From NCBI GenBank assembly GCA_006503475.1, contig RSEH01000067.1, positions 62,001 through 126,000 on the forward strand: DNA of 64,000 nt, given 5' to 3'. A program made the position numbers and the translations under genes. The notes beneath the pieces are model-generated. The model ran no database searches. It was not told the DNA's origin and saw only the letters and a program-made list of their open reading frames with translations. Each line of letters starts with the position of its first letter. Position 1 is the first letter of the stretch. This document shows, in pieces, positions 44,921 to 53,164 of the stretch. Source of the stretch: Stentor roeselii. Lineage: Eukaryota > Ciliophora > Heterotrichea > Heterotrichida > Stentoridae.

Positions 44921-45769
44921 ATGAAAATTTCCTCAGAAGCCGAGGAAAGTCTTTATATTGTAACAGCTGTTGCTGCTGGTCTGAGCTTGATAGGGAATTC
45001 TGTGATTATTTTTTTGTATCTTTCTATCAAGTCTTTACAGTTGTATGTGTTTCGGTTGGTCTTTTATTTGTCGATTTGTGATTTTTTGAAGTGTTTGGTT
45101 TTAGTGGTTCCTGTTCAAGTCACTAGGGATTATAGTCAGGTTTGTCAGGCCCTTGGGTATTTTTTGAATTATTGTTCGATTAGTGGAATTGTTTGGGTAT
45201 TGGCTATTGCTATTTCTTTAAATCAGATACTTATACAAAAACATCATCATATTGAAAGGTATCATAAAATGTGGTTCTTTTTAGCTATGATCCTTCCAGC
45301 GATCATAGCAGTTTTTCCATTCATCACTAAAAGTTACGGCCTAAGCGCCGCATGGTGCACATTAAAAGAAGATAAAATAAGTCGAATCTGGAAGTTTTTT
45401 ATGTTCTACCTGCCGACCTGGTTGTTAATTCTTATCATTATAGTGATATACATAAAAGTAGGTCGAAACCTGAACCTAAACCCAGCTGTAAGTGAAGACG
45501 ATAAAGCCAAAAGAACAGTAATAAAACGAATAATAGCCTACCCTCTAATAATGATCATAACATTCCTGCCAATAACCTGTGTTAGAGTAATTTACATCAC
45601 TACCGGGCAGTCTGATATTCCAAGTCTTTCAATTGCTTACTTCTGCTACGGGATTCATGGGTTGCTAAACTCATTTGTCTACGGATACAATGATATTGTA
45701 ATTAAGAATATTAAAGAATCTTTTTTGAGTCAACACATCAATCAGTCTATTGTAACCAGCGAGATTTAG
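44921..45769 (+). CDS. cAMP-receptor-like seven-TM GPCR
   Basis: The 282-residue protein has seven hydrophobic segments, at about 11-33, 42-64, 80-102, 120-138, 160-182, 205-225 and 240-258. The pattern resembles the Dictyostelium CAR (class E) group. It includes GNSVIIFLYLSIKSL after TM1, LSICDFLKC in TM2, a Cys in the TM3 start and another after TM4 (AAWCTLKED) that could form the usual disulfide, and NSFVYGYND near TM7. A long cytoplasmic loop 3 and tail are lysine-rich. A G-protein-linked chemosensory receptor is inferred; ligand unknown. The next gene starts 11 nt after its stop. Confidence 0.7.
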   Translation: MKISSEAEESLYIVTAVAAGLSLIGNSVIIFLYLSIKSLQLYVFRLVFYLSICDFLKCLVLVVPVQVTRDYSQVCQALGYFLNYCSISGIVWVLAIAISLNQILIQKHHHIERYHKMWFFLAMILPAIIAVFPFITKSYGLSAAWCTLKEDKISRIWKFFMFYLPTWLLILIIIVIYIKVGRNLNLNPAVSEDDKAKRTVIKRIIAYPLIMIITFLPITCVRVIYITTGQSDIPSLSIAYFCYGIHGLLNSFVYGYNDIVIKNIKESFLSQHINQSIVTSEI

Positions 45770-45780
45770 TAATTAATATT

Positions 45781-46599
45781 ATGGATAACTTTTACGAAGT
45801 AGTCATTCTTGACGATCCTATCCCCGAAAAGCAAAAACCCTCAAAACCAGAAGTTTTTACTCCAAAAATCGACAAAAGCTCCTTCGCGGAACTTCCATCA
45901 ATGGCAACGATTCAAGGAAATTTAAAGAAATTTTCCCCTGAAAGCTCTAAAGTGAATAATGAGAAACAAAAGATAAAGCAATACATTCAATCTCGAACCG
46001 AGATTCATCAAATCGATGCAAAAGTGCAGCCTATAAAGCGAATCGCTGAAAGTAAAGAAGTTGACCGGATCAACATTTCAAAAGTTCCTTTTTTGCCTTT
46101 ATTGAGTATCAGGACCACTGCAATCGAAGAGGTTTACAAGGAAATCAAGGAGTTAAAAATAAGCATCACTGACATTGAAGAAAGAAATCGAGTCAACCAT
46201 CAATGCATCGAAATCGGAAAACTTAAACTTCAGGACTTGGAAGAGCGCCATTCACAACTCAAGAAAAAAGCAGGCATCAGTTGCAGTGTTCCTGAAATAC
46301 GAGAAGAACTGCAACTTAAACTGAAAACTCTTCAAAAGGCATGGAAAACGAATACTTTAATACTTAAAAAGCGAATACAGGAACTTGAAGAAGAAGCCAA
46401 GGGTCTTGGACTTCAAAGTGAAGGACTCAAAAACGAAATTTTTCGCAGACGTGAACAACATAAGAACCTTACCAAGAATTTAAATGAAAATTCTTCAAAT
46501 TCGGAGATAGGGTACCATAGCTGTGATTTGCTTAACTCGAGTACTCAACTGAGATCAGTGATAAGGACTCCTTCATGGAACTCATTAAGTGAAACATAG
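45781..46599 (+). CDS. Coiled-coil hypothetical protein
   Basis: The 272-residue protein has a polar N-terminus (1-105) and a coiled coil over about 118-235 (EEVYKEIKELKISITDIEER and KRIQELEEEAKGLGLQSEG). No family recognised. It begins 11 nt after the GPCR stop on the same strand. It ends near two 40-nt direct repeats. Confidence 0.65.
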   Translation: MDNFYEVVILDDPIPEKQKPSKPEVFTPKIDKSSFAELPSMATIQGNLKKFSPESSKVNNEKQKIKQYIQSRTEIHQIDAKVQPIKRIAESKEVDRINISKVPFLPLLSIRTTAIEEVYKEIKELKISITDIEERNRVNHQCIEIGKLKLQDLEERHSQLKKKAGISCSVPEIREELQLKLKTLQKAWKTNTLILKKRIQELEEEAKGLGLQSEGLKNEIFRRREQHKNLTKNLNENSSNSEIGYHSCDLLNSSTQLRSVIRTPSWNSLSET

Positions 46600-46617
46600 T
46601 GTATTTAATAAATTATT

Positions 46618-46697
46618 CAAAGAATCTCCAACATCTTATTACATTTATACTTGATATCAAAGAATCTCCAACATCTCATTACATTTATACTTTATAT
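46618..46697. repeat. Direct repeat, two 40-nt copies
   Basis: CAAAGAATCTCCAACATCT begins each copy (46618 and 46658), followed by ATTACATTTATACTT. The copies differ at few sites. The array is in the 3' flank of the coiled-coil gene. Confidence 0.85.
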
Positions 46698-46837
46698 ATA
46701 AGAATAAATATAAACGATTTAATAACAGTTTCAATGCCAACTCAACAAAACCCTTCACCCAAAAAACCTTCCATCCAACCTAAACCTTCAAAAAAGCCAC
46801 CATCTAAAACCCAACACACTTATTAAAACTTCATTAT

Positions 46838-47164
46838 TTAATTCTTACTTTTTTTAAGTGTTGCCTGATGAAGCGACTTAAGTCCCACATATTTAAGTTT
46901 TTTCCTGCTCGCCCTACGAGTCCTAACAACAATTTTCTGTTCCTTATCCGGTGTATCCTGAGTAGTAACACTCATCAAAGTCGATGTAAGATCAGACAAA
47001 CTAGCCAAACTACGATTCGGTATTCTCAAAGAAACACTACTTCTATCCAGTTCATTCCTCCTGCGACTATTGGCCTTGCTGATCAACTCATCCACTTTCT
47101 TCGAAGTATCAGCAGGAACCTTTAAGTTAACAGGCATGATAAAATTATAATTCAAATCCTTCAT
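46838..47164 (-). CDS. Small basic hypothetical protein
   Basis: The 108-residue (or 99-residue) protein is Arg/Lys/Ser-rich and probably disordered (for example KANSRRRNELDR near residue 30 and RTRRASRKKLKYVG near residue 83). No family recognised. Two in-frame ATGs exist, at 47164 and 47137. The second follows a TATAATTTT sequence, matching the usual start context, so the shorter form may be right. It is divergent from eRF3 by 26 or 53 nt. Confidence 0.6.
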   Translation of the reverse strand: MKDLNYNFIMPVNLKVPADTSKKVDELISKANSRRRNELDRSSVSLRIPNRSLASLSDLTSTLMSVTTQDTPDKEQKIVVRTRRASRKKLKYVGLKSLHQATLKKSKN

Positions 47165-47190
47165 CCTCGCAAATCACGACATAAAAGAAT

Positions 47191-49122
47191 ATGGCTGGCA
47201 TGAATCCTGATGCTGCAGAATTCACTTGGAACACTTCTGTCGATGACTTTGTACCAGGAGGCGGGTTCAGCTTTTCTAGTCCTGTTTCCCAGCCAACACC
47301 CAGGAAAACGATTCATCCAGCAAGTTACTCGTATAACCCTCCTCAGGGCATTCAGGCTGTTTTGAACCAGGACGCGTATTTTTATTACTGGAGAGATGAA
47401 CAGATTTATTTGCAAGATGGAGCTGGAGTCATTTTCGGGCCTTTTTCGGAATTGGACAACTTCCACTTTTATCAACTTTATGTCACCCAAAATGCTGAAG
47501 AACAACCTGCTCCTACAAAGCAAGATAATTGCATTTCTTTCTCGGATTTCATGAAGACTCAGGAAAAAACTATCAAAAGCTCTGGACCTAAGTTTGGATT
47601 TGTTGAGGTCACTATTCATGGACATGAAAAAAAAGCAGTTGTTGAGGAGGAGGTTACTTTAGAGGAGGAAAAGGCGGAGGTGAAGGTGAAGGAAAAACCG
47701 AAAATTAAGTTTTCTGTTGAAAAAGCTGTTGATAAATTGGCTTTATTGGCGAAGGTTAGGGAAACTAGTGATAGTTCTAATCAGAAATCTATTGATCCAG
47801 ACGAAGCCCTCGCTCCAGTCAACATCGTTTTCATCGGTCACGTCGATGCAGGCAAGTCAACCATTTGTGGAAACATTTTACTTCTGACTAACAAGATCGA
47901 CAAAAGACTGATCGAAGCTTACGAGCAGGAAGCAAAAGAAAAAGGCAGAGAAAGTTGGTGGCTTGCATATGTGATGGACCAAAATGAAGAAGAAAGGGCG
48001 AAAGGCAAAACAGTCGAAGTAGGTCGAGCGTTTTTTGAAACATCCACTAAAAGATTCACTATTTTGGATGCCCCGGGGCATAAAGCCTATGTTCCTAATA
48101 TGATTAGTGGCGCTTCGCAAGCTGAATATGCAGCGCTAGTTATTTCAGCAAGAACTGGGGAATTCGAAACTGGGTTTGAAAGAGGTGGACAGACCAGAGA
48201 ACATGCGATGTTGGCCAAGTCTTTTGGAGTGACCAAGTTGATCGTGATTATTAACAAAATGGACGACCCAAGCGTAATGTGGAACCAAGAAAGATACGAG
48301 CAAATAAAGCGAGACATGTGCCCCTATCTTCAAGATTCCTGCCACTACGACCTATCAAAAGACATAGACTGGGTTCCAATATCAGGTCTTTCCGGCGACA
48401 ACATAATGAAGCACGTAGGTGAAACCGCTCCTTGGTACACAGGTCCCACCCTCTTCCAAATCTTCGACTCAATGCCTTTACCAGTGCGTTCTCCAGAAGA
48501 AGCCTTAAGAATTCCAATAATCGACCGAATAAAAGACCAAGGCCTGACCGCCTACGGCAAAATCGAGAGTGGACAAGTAATAAAAGGTCTTCGAGTATTC
48601 CTTATGCCAATCCGAGCAAAAGGTGAAATCCTCGAAATAACAGGTGGAGAAGACACTCGTTTAAACTACTCAAACCCAGGAGAAAACGTAAAAATCCGCA
48701 TTAAAGTTCCAGAAGAAGTCGACGTTCAAAGAGGCTACGTGATCTGCGACGTTCATTCCGTTTGTCACACGGGCTTCGAGTTCAAGGCCGATGTTCAATT
48801 TTTAGACTTGCCCGATTCAAAGATGCTGGTGACTGCAGGTTACAAATGCGTGATGCACCTTCACACGGCAATTGAAGAATGCGAAGTTCAAGAAGTCATC
48901 GCAGTATTCGACCCTGAAAAGCAAAAAAAGGTGAAAAGAGCTTTTGTCAGGTCTAACCAAAGAGTACTTCTGAAAATCAGGTCTTTTAACGAGATTTGCA
49001 TGGAAAAATTCACAGCCGTGCCGCAACTCGGCAGGTTTGTGTTGAGGGACAAGGGCCTCACTGTTGCGCTTGGGAAGATTTATGATGTTTGTGAAGACCC
49101 GAGCTTGAAGGTAGATAATTAG
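47191..49122 (+). CDS. ERF3: Eukaryotic release factor 3 (eRF3/SUP35 GTPase)
   Basis: The 643-residue protein has an N-terminal extension (1-205), including PRKTIHPASYSYNPP, which might serve as a PABP-binding PAM2-like motif. The GTPase and following domains match eRF3: GHVDAGKST (about residue 215, G1), KGKTVEVGRAFFET (switch I), DAPGHKAYVPNMI (about 294, G3), INKMDDPSVMW (about 354, G4), and the C-terminal barrel domains that bind eRF1. The run VISARTGEFETGFERGGQTREHAMLA is typical of eRF3 rather than EF1A or Hbs1. eRF3 with eRF1 ends translation at stop codons. A TATA-like CATAAAAGAATATG precedes the start. Confidence 0.95.
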   Translation: MAGMNPDAAEFTWNTSVDDFVPGGGFSFSSPVSQPTPRKTIHPASYSYNPPQGIQAVLNQDAYFYYWRDEQIYLQDGAGVIFGPFSELDNFHFYQLYVTQNAEEQPAPTKQDNCISFSDFMKTQEKTIKSSGPKFGFVEVTIHGHEKKAVVEEEVTLEEEKAEVKVKEKPKIKFSVEKAVDKLALLAKVRETSDSSNQKSIDPDEALAPVNIVFIGHVDAGKSTICGNILLLTNKIDKRLIEAYEQEAKEKGRESWWLAYVMDQNEEERAKGKTVEVGRAFFETSTKRFTILDAPGHKAYVPNMISGASQAEYAALVISARTGEFETGFERGGQTREHAMLAKSFGVTKLIVIINKMDDPSVMWNQERYEQIKRDMCPYLQDSCHYDLSKDIDWVPISGLSGDNIMKHVGETAPWYTGPTLFQIFDSMPLPVRSPEEALRIPIIDRIKDQGLTAYGKIESGQVIKGLRVFLMPIRAKGEILEITGGEDTRLNYSNPGENVKIRIKVPEEVDVQRGYVICDVHSVCHTGFEFKADVQFLDLPDSKMLVTAGYKCVMHLHTAIEECEVQEVIAVFDPEKQKKVKRAFVRSNQRVLLKIRSFNEICMEKFTAVPQLGRFVLRDKGLTVALGKIYDVCEDPSLKVDN

Positions 49123-49132
49123 TTAAGGCACA

Positions 49133-49540
49133 TTAGTTAACACTTGGATCAATCGGAGCTTGAGGCGTGAAAGAACGCTTTGAGGCTTTGCTTTTTAAAA
49201 GAGATAAAAGGGTCGGGTTCCCGTTGAAACTGTGACTGTGGAACTCGAGGAACTCTTGGTTTACTGCGCAAGGACTGCAGAATAAGTGGGTTAAAATATC
49301 TTTGGAATAAGATGACTCAAGGCCTAGGTTCTCTCGAAGTTTTGAACGGTTGTAAGATGCTCCTATGCAGAGACACATGCATGGCAATAGGCAGTGAAAC
49401 CCGAAGTTCTTGTTAGTTGAATCGGATACCACCTTGCCTTGAACGCAACATGGACCGCCTAGGCAGGTGAAGCTTAGTAAAAAACAGAAGAGACCTGGAG
49501 TCTTGTCACAGCTGAATAAAGGTTCGTGGAAGTTTTGCAT
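49133..49540 (-). CDS. PLAC8 family Cys-rich protein
   Basis: The 135-residue protein has the PLAC8 arrangement: LFSCDKTPGLFCFLLSFTCLGGPCCVQGK (about 8-36), a hydrophobic CLLPCMCLCIGASYNRSKLRENLGL segment, then LTHLFCSPCAVNQEFLEFH (about 84-102). That is the C...C...CxxC and CxxCxxxQE pattern of PLAC8/cornifelin/FCR proteins, which are membrane-associated and act in metal or size control in different lineages. The role here is unknown. Its start lies in a 104-nt tandem-duplicated segment. It converges on eRF3 by 10 nt. Confidence 0.8.
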   Translation of the reverse strand: MQNFHEPLFSCDKTPGLFCFLLSFTCLGGPCCVQGKVVSDSTNKNFGFHCLLPCMCLCIGASYNRSKLRENLGLESSYSKDILTHLFCSPCAVNQEFLEFHSHSFNGNPTLLSLLKSKASKRSFTPQAPIDPSVN

Positions 49541-49740
49541 ATATTGGAGAAATTAGGAGAATTATTAGAAATCAATGTATTGGAATAATGTTTGTGTTGG
49601 AAAAAGGAATATGGAAAATTTTGAAGATTTTTTAAGTTTTTCATATATTGGAGAAATTAGGAGAATTATTAGAAATCAAGTGTTGGAATAATGTTTGTGT
49701 TGATAAAAGGAATATGGAAAATTTCGAAGATTTTTTTAGA
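49538..49740. repeat. Tandem duplication of the PLAC8 promoter (period 104 nt)
   Basis: The words CATATATTGGAGAAATTAGG, ATTATTAGAAATCAA and GAATATGGAAAATT occur at 49538-49634 and again at 49642-49737. The unit includes the PLAC8 start codon (CAT at 49538), so a second, out-of-frame ATG lies at 49642-49644 with the same TATATATG context. Confidence 0.88.
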
Positions 49741-49807
49741 TTATTAAAGATTTTTGATGTTTTTAGTGAGATTTGAATAGTTAATTATTTTTGCTACCTT
49801 ACTTACA

Positions 49808-50707
49808 CTAAACCTTGTCTTTACTTTGATTCATTTCTCGACTGATCGAAAAATCTAACTCATTCGGTGTGCAAGAAGTTTGGCTTCTCTCCCGACTTAG
49901 TCTAGAACTTAGAACTAAATTACTTCGATCAACACTGAATTTTAAATTTTCATAAATTTTCTGAATTTTCAGTTTCTGTTCAGTGATATTTTGTGCCAAA
50001 GTTTCACTTTTTCTATGAATTTTCAAAAAATCATGACCTGTGTTTTCCCTGGTGCTTGATAAAGACCTTTGACTTCCAGTTGAGTTTTCACTTTTTTCAT
50101 CTAAATTCTGGAGCACAAACAACAGCAAGTCCTGAACAGTCTTCTTTAACTTATCAGCGCGAATATCACAAAAAAAAGCTTCATCTGATTGAAAAATCTC
50201 AGAAAAACTTTTCAAGTATTTACTGTTTCTTTTAACCCTCGCTACAAAGAACTGTGCATATTTCAAGATTTTATCAGTTTCCTCATCAATTTTCAAACTT
50301 TCTTCAATTTTATTCAGTTTTTCAGTGAGACTTTTATTATTCTGGACTAGTTTTTTGCTGATTTTTTCTTACTTTTCCTTTTCAAGAACTTCTACTCTAG
50401 CTTGTAAGACTTGAATAGCATGACTTGACTTGGGATTTTCTTCAGTGGCAGCAGAATGTCCAGAACTGAAGGAATTTGTCAGATAAGAGTAATTTTTAAG
50501 CTTTTCTGATGTTCGCTTCAGACAGTCTTTTAAAGACTCGCTCGGCTGCAGCGACTTCGGCCGCTCAACAAGTGGGTCGATTGGGAAAGGGTTCGAACTT
50601 GGAGTCGAGTCATCGTCGTTTATGTTGCTTCCTCGCGTTGACTGAGATTCGCAGAGTTTTAATTCGCCTGGCTTCGGCAGTCGGAGGTTAATTTTGCTGA
50701 AGGACAT
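49808..50707 (-). CDS. Coiled-coil protein (two exons)
   Basis: CDS is complement(join(49808..50357,50373..50707)), 294 residues. Residues 1-85 are polar and Ser/Pro-rich. A coiled coil begins at about 95 (IQVLQARVEVLEKE) and continues across the splice junction as NKKLVQNNKSLTEKLNKIEESL, so splicing joins one heptad series. A second helical part lies at about 195-240. No family recognised. The minus-strand ORF starting at 50296 uses a TTG that is simply the middle of exon 2. Confidence 0.75.
50358..50372 (-). other. 15-nt intron in coiled-coil gene
   Basis: On the minus strand, GTAAGAAAAAATCAG: GT...AG, A at position 10, with an in-frame TAA formed by the exon-intron join. It is phase 2, and its removal restores a continuous coiled coil. 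Confidence 0.85.
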
Positions 50708-51094
50708 TAGGAATTATTTGAGGTTTACGATTTTTCAGTTATTTCGGACATTTGGATGAAGATTGGAATTTATATGATGGAATTCTAGGTTTATGTGAAA
50801 AAAAGAATGGATTTTGGATCTGTTGGAACTTTTTTTATTTGGATTTAGAGATTTTAGGAGGTTTTGAAGGGTGATGGTTTTGTGAGGTGGGTTTTGGTTT
50901 AATGTAAGGAGTTTTGGAGGGTTTGGTGAATGGGGTTAAAATAGAAATTTAACAGAATTTGAGGTTTGATGAATTTTTTGAGAAGTGAATGGATTAGACT
51001 AATAATTTTGAGAAATTTATAGTAAACTGATTTGGATTTGCATTGGTATTTGGTTTAATTGATTCTAGGTTAAGAGTCGATTTATTAATTATGC
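50708..51094. other. Intergenic, no gene seen
   Basis: About 390 nt, strongly G/T-rich on the plus strand (upstream of the minus-strand coiled-coil gene). No ORF. It illustrates the C/A-rich, G-poor sense-strand composition of upstream regions. Confidence 0.5.
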
Positions 51095-52402
51095 CTAATT
51101 ATTCACAAAGGCTTCGTGGATATCTTCCATAATTTTTTCAAAACACATGATTCCTGGATGAATGTCTATCAGCTCGTATTTTTTTTCATTTATGGTACAT
51201 CTGACAAGGATTTCAGCTAGGATTTGCTGTCCTAGTAATGAATTAATGATTTTTTCTATTCTTTCATGCCTGGTAATATTCCAATACTGAAAACATTCCG
51301 CAGAAATTCCAAAAATTTTTTGAGCACATCTATCAAAAACAGTAACATAAACCAACCGTGTCGAGTCACTCAAAGGAAGTCTAACAAGATACTTATACCT
51401 GAAATTTTCCATTTCCTTCTCACATTTCGGACAAAAAAACTTATTCTCTTCAACACTTTGAAGTTTTTTGCAGCATCTCGGAACAGGGCACGATTTATAA
51501 AACAATCTATCACAATTCTGACTGCTAATCAAATTAACATAACAAAAAACCTTTGTCTGATATGACTCTCCTGGTTTCATCTTGAGAGAGTCCAAAAAGT
51601 AAAACGTTGAAAGAGTTATTGACTTGAAACCATTAAAGGAACTCGTTTCAGGTTTTAACTGAAGAGAAGTTGAATCGATGCTTAAATATTTATTTTCTTC
51701 ATCATTTGACTCTCTTTGAATTGTTTTTAAAGAATCAGGTATTTTTTCACTTTCTTGTTGAAAAGTCCTGATTTCATCAATTTTCGTAATAATTGTCCTC
51801 TCATTCACTTCAATAGTAATCAAAACATCTGATCTGTTCATCTTCGGATTAGGAAGTTTAACTCGACCTTGAGAAACCCAAAAGGACTGACCCTTGTCCA
51901 AGTAATTAAAAAACTTATCAGAAAACCTTCCAAAAAATATGAGTTCAGCTCGATCACCTGTCAAGTCTTCAAAAACAACAGTAAAATATTCATTCACCAA
52001 CTTTGACTGTAAAATCTCTGACTTTTCAATGACTTTCCCGAAAAATCTCCAGTCTTGCACCCTCTGAATCTGATTGATCGAGGTGATAACTTGAGTTAAA
52101 TTCTTATGTCTTGGGTCTACTAATGCAATTTCTGAATTTTTTACCAGTTCAACATCGAATAAAATCAAAGGAAATTCAGAATTTTTTGATTTGACCAGAA
52201 ACTTCACAAGTTTAATAATATTCAAAGGTTCAAACCTCGCTTCTCTCTTTAAAAGTAAAGCCTTCACTTTACTCTCTCCATCAAAAAGCATAAAAACCCA
52301 GCCATTAACTTCTAAACTCGCTGAAAAAATCTGCAAAAGAGGTTGATTTCCTTCAAAATTTTCATTAACAAGTAGTCCAGCGATACATCCTTTATCAATC
52401 AT
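51095..52402 (-). CDS. RPA1: RPA1-like OB-fold single-strand DNA-binding protein
   Basis: The 435-residue protein follows the RPA70 layout without the N-terminal protein-binding OB domain. DBD-A/B-like OB folds lie at about residues 90-215 (WRFFGKVIEKSEI, FEDLTGDRAELIFFGRFSDKF, and QSFWVSQGRVKLPNPK). DBD-C at about 265-425 has the zinc ribbon YKSCPVPRCCKKL...FFCPKCEKE and YLVRLPLSD...VTVFDRCAQKIFG. RPA coats single-stranded DNA in replication and repair. Because the N-domain is short, a ciliate telomere or meiosis paralogue of RPA1 (as with Tetrahymena Teb1) is also possible. Its ATG is 18 nt from the divergent aquaporin start. Confidence 0.8.
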   Translation of the reverse strand: MIDKGCIAGLLVNENFEGNQPLLQIFSASLEVNGWVFMLFDGESKVKALLLKREARFEPLNIIKLVKFLVKSKNSEFPLILFDVELVKNSEIALVDPRHKNLTQVITSINQIQRVQDWRFFGKVIEKSEILQSKLVNEYFTVVFEDLTGDRAELIFFGRFSDKFFNYLDKGQSFWVSQGRVKLPNPKMNRSDVLITIEVNERTIITKIDEIRTFQQESEKIPDSLKTIQRESNDEENKYLSIDSTSLQLKPETSSFNGFKSITLSTFYFLDSLKMKPGESYQTKVFCYVNLISSQNCDRLFYKSCPVPRCCKKLQSVEENKFFCPKCEKEMENFRYKYLVRLPLSDSTRLVYVTVFDRCAQKIFGISAECFQYWNITRHERIEKIINSLLGQQILAEILVRCTINEKKYELIDIHPGIMCFEKIMEDIHEAFVNN

Positions 52403-52420
52403 TATAAACCCTCTATAAAT
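52403..52420. promoter_or_regulatory. 18-nt divergent promoter of RPA1-like and aquaporin genes
   Basis: TATAAACCCTCTATAAAT fills the whole gap between opposed ATGs. TATAAAT directly abuts the aquaporin start. Confidence 0.6.
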
Positions 52421-53113
52421 ATGATAAAAGAACTATTAGCTGAAGGCCTAGGAACCTTTTTCTTCGTATTTTCAATAGGAGTCTCTCGTGGAGAGCCCTT
52501 TGCCGTGGGAGGTACTCTTTGGACAGCGATGGTTTTCACTGGATTCATATCAGGAGCTCAGTTCAACCCAGCAATAACGACATCAATAATCCTTCGAAAG
52601 TGGTTCACGAAAAAGTTGACTCCTCCAGTTCTAATCCACCTTCTTTTCAACATCTTAGTCCAAATCGTCGCTTCAATCCTCGCAGCGCTAGTGGCCTGGG
52701 GCATCGTCCGATATCCTGTTTACTTCGACATCGCCCCCGGGTACCAAGTAGGAGAAGGGTTCGTTGCAGAAATGATTTACACTGGAGTCATTTGCGCTGT
52801 GGCACTCATCGTTGGGCAAATCAGTGAATCTGTCGTCTATGCAGGAGGAATCATCGCCTTGGCCGTGACTGCTTCGGACTGGTCTGTCGGCCGAATCACT
52901 GGCGGGTGTTTCAACCCTGCTGTTGCAATTGGACTGAACTTTGTGTACTATGCGAAAGATGGAAGGCACTTTGGAATCATCTGGCTTTATATCCTTGCAC
53001 CTCTCTTGGGATCTGTCATTGGAGCTGCTATTGCAAGCTTGTTTTTGCAGGAAGTCGAAGCACAGAAACATGAAGGAGGCAACCCGAGTCTTAACCAACC
53101 TTTAAAGGAATAG
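52421..53113 (+). CDS. Aquaporin (MIP family) channel
   Basis: The 230-residue protein has six membrane segments and two half-helix loops with FNPAI (NPA about residue 47) and FNPAV (about residue 164), the MIP signature pore motifs. It begins at once with the first helix (ELLAEGLGTFFFVF). The second loop has GGCFNPA where GGALNPA is usual, and loop C is short, more like a water channel than a glycerol facilitator. In a freshwater ciliate it may serve the contractile-vacuole system, an inference. The start is TATAAATATG. Confidence 0.9.
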   Translation: MIKELLAEGLGTFFFVFSIGVSRGEPFAVGGTLWTAMVFTGFISGAQFNPAITTSIILRKWFTKKLTPPVLIHLLFNILVQIVASILAALVAWGIVRYPVYFDIAPGYQVGEGFVAEMIYTGVICAVALIVGQISESVVYAGGIIALAVTASDWSVGRITGGCFNPAVAIGLNFVYYAKDGRHFGIIWLYILAPLLGSVIGAAIASLFLQEVEAQKHEGGNPSLNQPLKE

Positions 53114-53164
53114 ATAATGATTTAGCCCTATTTTCCTATTTTCTATAGGATTGGATTTAAAACC

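Noticed and set aside
46735-46827. Thirty-codon Pro/Lys-rich ORF after the 40-nt repeats
   Set aside because: Too short, no homology seen, composition explained by C/A-rich flank; kept out of the feature list.
49808-50296. Independent gene starting at 50296
   Set aside because: Its start is a TTG; a 15-nt intron at 50358-50372 joins it in frame to the upstream coding region, giving one coiled coil.
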